Origin: Chromatiales bacterium
GTDB lineage: Bacteria; Pseudomonadota; Gammaproteobacteria; Chromatiales; Chromatiaceae
Direction: 5' to 3'
NCBI GenBank assembly: GCA_024639625.1
Contig: JAHEIA010000103.1
Span: forward strand, 1 to 8,662
Length of the DNA: 8,662 bases
The position numbers and the translations under genes were made by a program. A model generated the notes under the pieces. The model saw only the letters and a list, made by a program, of their open reading frames with translations, did no database searches and was not told the DNA's origin. This document shows positions 5,978 to 8,662 of this stretch, piece after piece; position 1 is the first letter of the stretch; each line of letters opens with the position of its first letter.

Positions 5978-6802
5978 ATGTTATCCAACAAAGAAATGGC
6001 TGAGCTTCGTTGGGCCCACAAACATCTGGAACACCCGTCTCTGGCGGCGAGGTTGAGCGATATCCTCGCCTCTCCGTTCGAGGAAGTATTCAAGATCTTG
6101 CCCAAGACCTGGCGGCGCCGCCTGGATCAGTCCTCTCAGGCGAGCATCTATCGAGCGCTGAAGATGGCCCGCCTCTCGATGCCGGGAAACAAGATGAGCA
6201 ATCCGCAACTTTGGACCCATCGATTTCTCGCCGTCAGCACGGGGGCCGCAAGCGGGTTCTTTGGTCCGCTCGCCCTGATTGCCGAGCTACCGCTGACGAC
6301 TACGCTCATACTCCGATCGATTGCGGATATCGCGCGCAGCGAAGGGGAAGACCTGCGTGATCGAGAAGCAAGAATCGCCTGCGTGCAGGTATTTGCCCTA
6401 GGGGGGCGGACCCGGGAGGACGAGGCGGCGGATGTGGGCTACTACGGGCTGCGCATCACGCTCGGCCTACATTTCGAACGGGATATCTTGGAATATGCCA
6501 CCAATGCCCAGGGCCCGCACATCCCTGCGGCGATCGATCTGGTCCGCGCCATTGCAGCGCGCTTCGGGGTGGTGATTTCCGACAAACTGGCCGCGCAAAT
6601 GGTGCCGATTGCAGGAGCGGCGAGCGGTGCCGCCCTGAACCTGATCTTCATGAATCATTTTCAGGATGTTGCCAAGGGCCACTTCATCGTGCGCCGTCTG
6701 GAGCGGCATTACAGTGTCGATGCGATCAGAGACGAATACCAGCGCCTGATGGACGAAGAGGCCGAGGCGGAGAAAGAATTCAGTCCTATCGAAGGTTGGT
6801 AG
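5978..6802 (+). CDS. EcsC family protein
   Basis: The 274-residue product matches the EcsC family (Pfam EcsC), named after the third gene of the B. subtilis ecs operon and still without a known reaction. It begins with a polar helical part (residues 1-80, including LRWAHKHLEHPSLAARLSDI). The conserved core follows: LAVSTGAASGFFGPLALIAELPLTTTLILRSIADIARSEGEDL (roughly 84-126 read in order), then VFALGG (138-143) and GYYGLRITL (154-162). A second hydrophobic patch lies at 208-225 (MVPIAGAASGAALNLIFM), followed by a charged C-terminal helix rich in Glu. The hydrophobic, glycine-rich patches suggest membrane association without a signal peptide. AGGG about 10 nt upstream supports the ATG. It is the only plus-strand gene with good support. 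It converges on the minus-strand operon with 75 nt between stop codons. Confidence 0.9.
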   Translation: MLSNKEMAELRWAHKHLEHPSLAARLSDILASPFEEVFKILPKTWRRRLDQSSQASIYRALKMARLSMPGNKMSNPQLWTHRFLAVSTGAASGFFGPLALIAELPLTTTLILRSIADIARSEGEDLRDREARIACVQVFALGGRTREDEAADVGYYGLRITLGLHFERDILEYATNAQGPHIPAAIDLVRAIAARFGVVISDKLAAQMVPIAGAASGAALNLIFMNHFQDVAKGHFIVRRLERHYSVDAIRDEYQRLMDEEAEAEKEFSPIEGW

Positions 6803-6832
6803 GTTAGGCTTCCCGTCGCTGCTCGAACAACC

Positions 6833-6846
6833 GAGCCGACCGGCTC
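6833..6846. terminator. Hairpin between convergent genes
   Basis: GAGCC-GACC-GGCTC forms a 5-bp GC stem in the 75-nt gap between the convergent EcsC gene and the tail-anchored protein gene. It could act in both directions, but no U run follows on either side. A weak or factor-assisted terminator is the most that can be claimed. Confidence 0.25.
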
Positions 6847-6877
6847 CTGTGTCGTCCTTGCGGTGTCCCTAGGCCGG

Positions 6878-7156
6878 CTAGAAAAAGCGACGCTTCAGCA
6901 GGTATAGGGACAGAGCGGTTGCCGCCACGACGAGCACGATCTTAACGATCTGCGTGGCACTGGCCGGCGTCTGGTTTGCGCCCGAGGTTGTGTTTGGCTG
7001 TCCAGTGCGGGGTCGTTCAGCCGATTCGGACGGCGGGGTTTCGCTTGGCACGGCGCTGTCTTCCGCCGGCCCTCGGGCCGCCGGGCCTAGCTCCGGCATC
7101 TGCTTCTTCTCCGGGTCCTTATCGGGGACCAAGCTCAGTTTGGGGCGGCGCGTCAT
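6878..7156 (-). CDS. Small C-terminally anchored membrane protein coupled to ParA
   Basis: The 92-residue protein starts with a basic peptide (MTRRPKLSLVPDK). A disordered Pro/Ser/Thr/Glu-rich stretch follows (about residues 19-68), and one hydrophobic helix closes it (70-87, IVLVVAATALSLYLL) with the end KRRFF. There is no signal peptide. Its ATG overlaps the stop of the ParA gene as ATGA, so translation is probably coupled; AGAGGA lies 9 nt before the ATG inside the ParA gene. I do not know a named family. Proteins that stimulate ParA ATPases often do so with a short basic N-terminal peptide, so this is a candidate ParA partner that would tether ParA activity to the membrane. That is inference. 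Positive residues flank the helix on both sides (K72; K88-R90), so which side the N-terminus faces is not certain. Confidence 0.8.
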   Translation of the reverse strand: MTRRPKLSLVPDKDPEKKQMPELGPAARGPAEDSAVPSETPPSESAERPRTGQPNTTSGANQTPASATQIVKIVLVVAATALSLYLLKRRFF

Positions 7157-7788
7157 AGCGATAGGTCCTCTTTGAGAGTATTCCAAAGACGGTTGATTTC
7201 CTGCGCGGCTTTTCCTTTGCCATCGAACTCGGAGACCGCCCGTCCATCGATCAAGGCGTGGCTGAACGCCGCCCGTTGGCTGATCGCCACGTCACACACC
7301 GGGACGCGGTATACGGTCAGGGCTTGGCGTGCCTCGACAACGATGTTCGGTTCGCGGAGCCGGGTAGGCGGTGGACAGCCGTTCAAGACAATCTTCGCCG
7401 CAACCTTCAGATCCGAGACCAATTCTGTGGATGCGCCGATGGCGTCCAGGTCGAGGATCGCCGGGCGCGAAGGGATATAGACCTGATCGGACAGGCCGGC
7501 CGAGATCCTCGATTCGTCGGAGCTGTGGGGCGCGCTATCGATCACCACCAGATCGTAGCCTCGCCGTTTCGCATTGCGCAGTATGTCCGCGAGATGTTCT
7601 CCACTACCCTGAACCAGGGCGGGTGCCTCCGCTCGCCGCCGCCGCCACCAGGCGGTGGCGCTTGCCTGCGGGTCCGTATCGACCAAGAGCACCTGCAGAT
7701 CCGCGAGTTGGGCCTGAACCGCGAGGTGGATGCTTAGGGTCGTTTTTCCCGTCCCCCCCTTCTGGGCAATCATGCTAAGCGTCTTCAT
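7153..7788 (-). CDS. Orphan ParA/MinD-type P-loop ATPase
   Basis: The 211-residue protein carries the deviant Walker A motif KGGTGKTT (10-17, signature Lys K10, catalytic Lys K15), the Walker A' segment VLLVDTDPQASAT (33-45, D37 and D39) and the Walker B strand VVIDSAP (81-87). All ATPase residues appear present. Its small size, with no N-terminal helix-turn-helix domain, is like ParF-type and orphan ParAs rather than chromosomal ParA/Soj. Such proteins dimerise with ATP, bind DNA without specificity, and position plasmids, chemoreceptor clusters, carboxysomes or other cargo. No ParB lies in the window. The downstream gene overlaps by 4 nt and is the likely partner. The start follows a modest GAGG only 4-5 nt upstream. 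A pentapeptide-repeat gene precedes it by 152 nt. The cargo is unknown. Confidence 0.93.
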   Translation of the reverse strand: MKTLSMIAQKGGTGKTTLSIHLAVQAQLADLQVLLVDTDPQASATAWWRRRRAEAPALVQGSGEHLADILRNAKRRGYDLVVIDSAPHSSDESRISAGLSDQVYIPSRPAILDLDAIGASTELVSDLKVAAKIVLNGCPPPTRLREPNIVVEARQALTVYRVPVCDVAISQRAAFSHALIDGRAVSEFDGKGKAAQEINRLWNTLKEDLSL

Positions 7789-7871
7789 AGGGCCTCGGAA
7801 TATCGGCTTCTGTCTGCTGCGCTATCCTAAAGTCCTCTGTCCTGGTGCCCGCGAACGAGGCGGCGGAATTT

Positions 7872-7889
7872 TCGCTGCAGCTGCAGCGA
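7872..7889. promoter_or_regulatory. 18-bp perfect palindrome upstream of the ParA gene
   Basis: TCGCTGCAGCTGCAGCGA is fully self-complementary and lies 84-101 nt upstream of the ParA start codon, between it and the pentapeptide-repeat gene. It could be an operator, or a centromere-like site if the cassette segregates DNA. It does not match the chromosomal parS consensus. It also falls in an alanine-codon run of a 32-codon open frame, which could explain the symmetry. Confidence 0.45.
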
Positions 7890-7940
7890 CCAGCTCCGCG
7901 AGCCCCTCTGGATCGACCATTGGGCGAGCCGGCAGCCGGA

Positions 7941-8291
7941 TTAGAGTCCCTTCGCGTCCTTGAGATCCGCCTTCTTGAGGTTCGCGCCTTTCAGGTTCGC
8001 CCGCTTCAAGTTCGCACCGCTGAGATCGGCGCGCACTAAGATCGCCTTGCGCAGGTCGGCCTGGCGGAGCCGCGCCCGCTTCAGATTTGCCCCCTTGAGG
8101 TCGGTTCCGCGCAGGTTGCTGCCGTTGAGATGTGCATCCCTGAGATCCACGCCTTGCAGCTTCAATCCGCTCAGGTCCTGGTCGTCGAGATCGATGGTTG
8201 TCTTGCCTTCTTGCCGCCGTTGCTTGACCCACTTATTGAACTCGTCGACCTGCCCGCTCTTCAACATCTGGATTGCTCGCTTGTTCGCCAT
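7941..8291 (-). CDS. Pentapeptide-repeat protein, basic
   Basis: The 116-residue protein has an N-terminal helical part (1-32, with AIQMLKSGQVDEFNKWVKQR) of the kind often found before pentapeptide repeats. About 16 consecutive pentads follow, with Leu or Ile at every fifth position from residue 35 to 110 (for example ANLKR, ANLKG, ANLKK, ADLKD). Four pentads make one coil of a right-handed square beta helix, so about four coils are expected. It has 26 Lys/Arg against 14 Asp/Glu, which argues against the acidic DNA-mimic type (MfpA, Qnr) that protects gyrase. The start is supported by GGAGG about 7 nt before the ATG; the frame is open 22 codons upstream. It precedes the ParA gene by 152 nt on the same strand. 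A scaffold or binding role is likely; the partner is unknown. Confidence 0.88.
   Translation of the reverse strand: MANKRAIQMLKSGQVDEFNKWVKQRRQEGKTTIDLDDQDLSGLKLQGVDLRDAHLNGSNLRGTDLKGANLKRARLRQADLRKAILVRADLSGANLKRANLKGANLKKADLKDAKGL
7956..8195 (-). repeat. 15-nt periodic repeats encoding the pentapeptides
   Basis: About 16 degenerate 15-nt units encode the A(D/N)LXX pentads. Units such as CTTCAGGTTCGC and CTTGAGGTTCGC (plus strand) recur. The periodicity produces long antisense frames rich in Phe, Arg and Leu that are not genes. Confidence 0.75.
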
Positions 8292-8325
8292 CTCCCTTCC
8301 TCCGCGGCTTGTGCGACTGCATGCA

Positions 8326-8334
8326 AGTCTAGCA
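8326..8334 (-). promoter_or_regulatory. Possible extended -10 promoter of the pentapeptide-repeat gene
   Basis: On the minus strand TGCTAGACT fits an extended -10 (TGn then TAGACT). Transcription would start near 8319, giving a leader of about 28 nt. No good -35 lies 17 nt upstream, which such promoters tolerate. This could drive the whole three-gene block. Confidence 0.3.
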
Positions 8335-8349
8335 TCTCCCCGGCCGGAT

Positions 8350-8377
8350 TTGATCATCGCGCAGCCAATGGTATACG
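8350..8377 (+). promoter_or_regulatory. Possible rightward promoter
   Basis: TTGATC (8350-8355) and TATACG (8372-8377) lie 16 nt apart, each matching four of six consensus bases. It would point toward the weak open frame at the right edge, over 100 nt away. It is a chance-level match. Confidence 0.2.
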
Positions 8378-8490
8378 AACAGACGGCGCAGGGTTCTCAG
8401 TCCGCGCGCAGTACCGGGACGACGCTTGCCGCCCCTGTGCGCCTGAGCCCTAGCGTCCGGTTTCTTTCGTCTCTGGATTTCGGGCCGTAG

Positions 8491-8662
8491 ATGAAGCCCG
8501 CTTCTCATGCGATCGAGTGTGGGTCTGTGCCGGCAACCGCCCTACCGGTGAGCACGCTGCGGGCCTCGGCTCCCGCGCTTTACTCGCGTCGGATCCTGCG
8601 CCACTATTGCCGCATGGAAAATACGATCCCAGATCCATCCGCTGAGCCTCCGCGCAGGCGTT
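8491..8662 (+). CDS. Possible 5' part of a rightward gene, cut by the window edge
   Basis: From the ATG at 8491 (just after an in-frame TAG) the frame is open for 57 codons to the edge. An internal ATG at 8614 begins MENTIPDPSAEPPRRR and could be the real start. No clear ribosome binding site precedes either, the third-position GC is not distinctive, and I recognise no family. A 62-codon frame on the opposite strand is no better. Without sequence beyond 8662 this is only a candidate. The 8292-8490 stretch otherwise holds the divergent promoter candidates and nothing else I can see. Confidence 0.25.
   Translation, partial: MKPASHAIECGSVPATALPVSTLRASAPALYSRRILRHYCRMENTIPDPSAEPPRRR

Noticed and set aside
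7956..8195. Regular 15-nt repeats considered as a CRISPR-like or satellite array
   Set aside because: Units are degenerate and in frame, have no spacers, and are fully explained by the pentapeptide code.
7960..8490. 176-codon plus-strand frame with regular Phe/Arg/Leu repeats
   Set aside because: The periodicity is the antisense reading of the pentapeptide repeats, not an independent repeat protein.
8450..8638. 62-codon minus-strand frame at the right edge
   Set aside because: No ribosome binding site, low-complexity Arg/Ser/Ala composition, and it conflicts with an equally weak plus-strand frame.

Overview
The window is high-GC bacterial DNA carrying nine convincing protein genes, all but one on the minus strand. 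There is no rRNA, tRNA, CRISPR array, transposase or phage gene that I can recognise. The gene types (tandem universal stress protein, SLC13-type permease, YugP-like zinc peptidase, a lysine/alanine-tailed phasin- or histone-like protein, EcsC family protein, orphan ParA) and the base composition suggest a gammaproteobacterium, possibly of the Chromatiales/Ectothiorhodospiraceae type. That placement is inference; nothing in the window is a taxonomic marker.

Layout from left to right. Positions 148-2477 (minus) hold a membrane permease of the CitMHS/ArsB/NhaD fold followed after 80 nt by a two-domain UspA, probably one transcript. Positions 2478-3087 contain no supported gene but several inverted repeats. 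Positions 3088-3975 (minus) encode a membrane zinc metallopeptidase with an unusual arginine-rich C-terminal tail. Upstream of it, across a hairpin-rich 171-nt gap, lies a 198-residue protein (4147-4743, minus) with a helical phasin-like middle and a Lys/Ala/Pro histone-H1-like tail. The 479 nt from 4744 to 5222 are non-coding and include a 15-bp inverted repeat with one mismatch. A small glycine-zipper membrane protein (5223-5450, minus) and an EcsC family protein (5978-6802, plus) diverge from a 527-nt control region with two TTGG/CCAA palindromic sites.

The last block (6878-8291, minus) is a probable operon: a basic pentapeptide-repeat protein, an orphan ParA-type ATPase, and a 92-residue protein with a basic N-terminus, a disordered middle and a C-terminal membrane anchor. 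The last two overlap by an ATGA junction, so they are probably translationally coupled. No ParB gene and no recognised parS site are present. This is the best candidate for an undescribed system: a ParA ATPase whose partner may be tethered to the membrane. A weak open frame runs off the right edge from 8491.

As a whole the window looks like a set of stress and cell-envelope genes: ion homeostasis (permease plus Usp), membrane proteolysis, nucleoid or granule binding, membrane-associated proteins of unknown role, and ParA-type positioning. The functional links between blocks are inference from proximity only.
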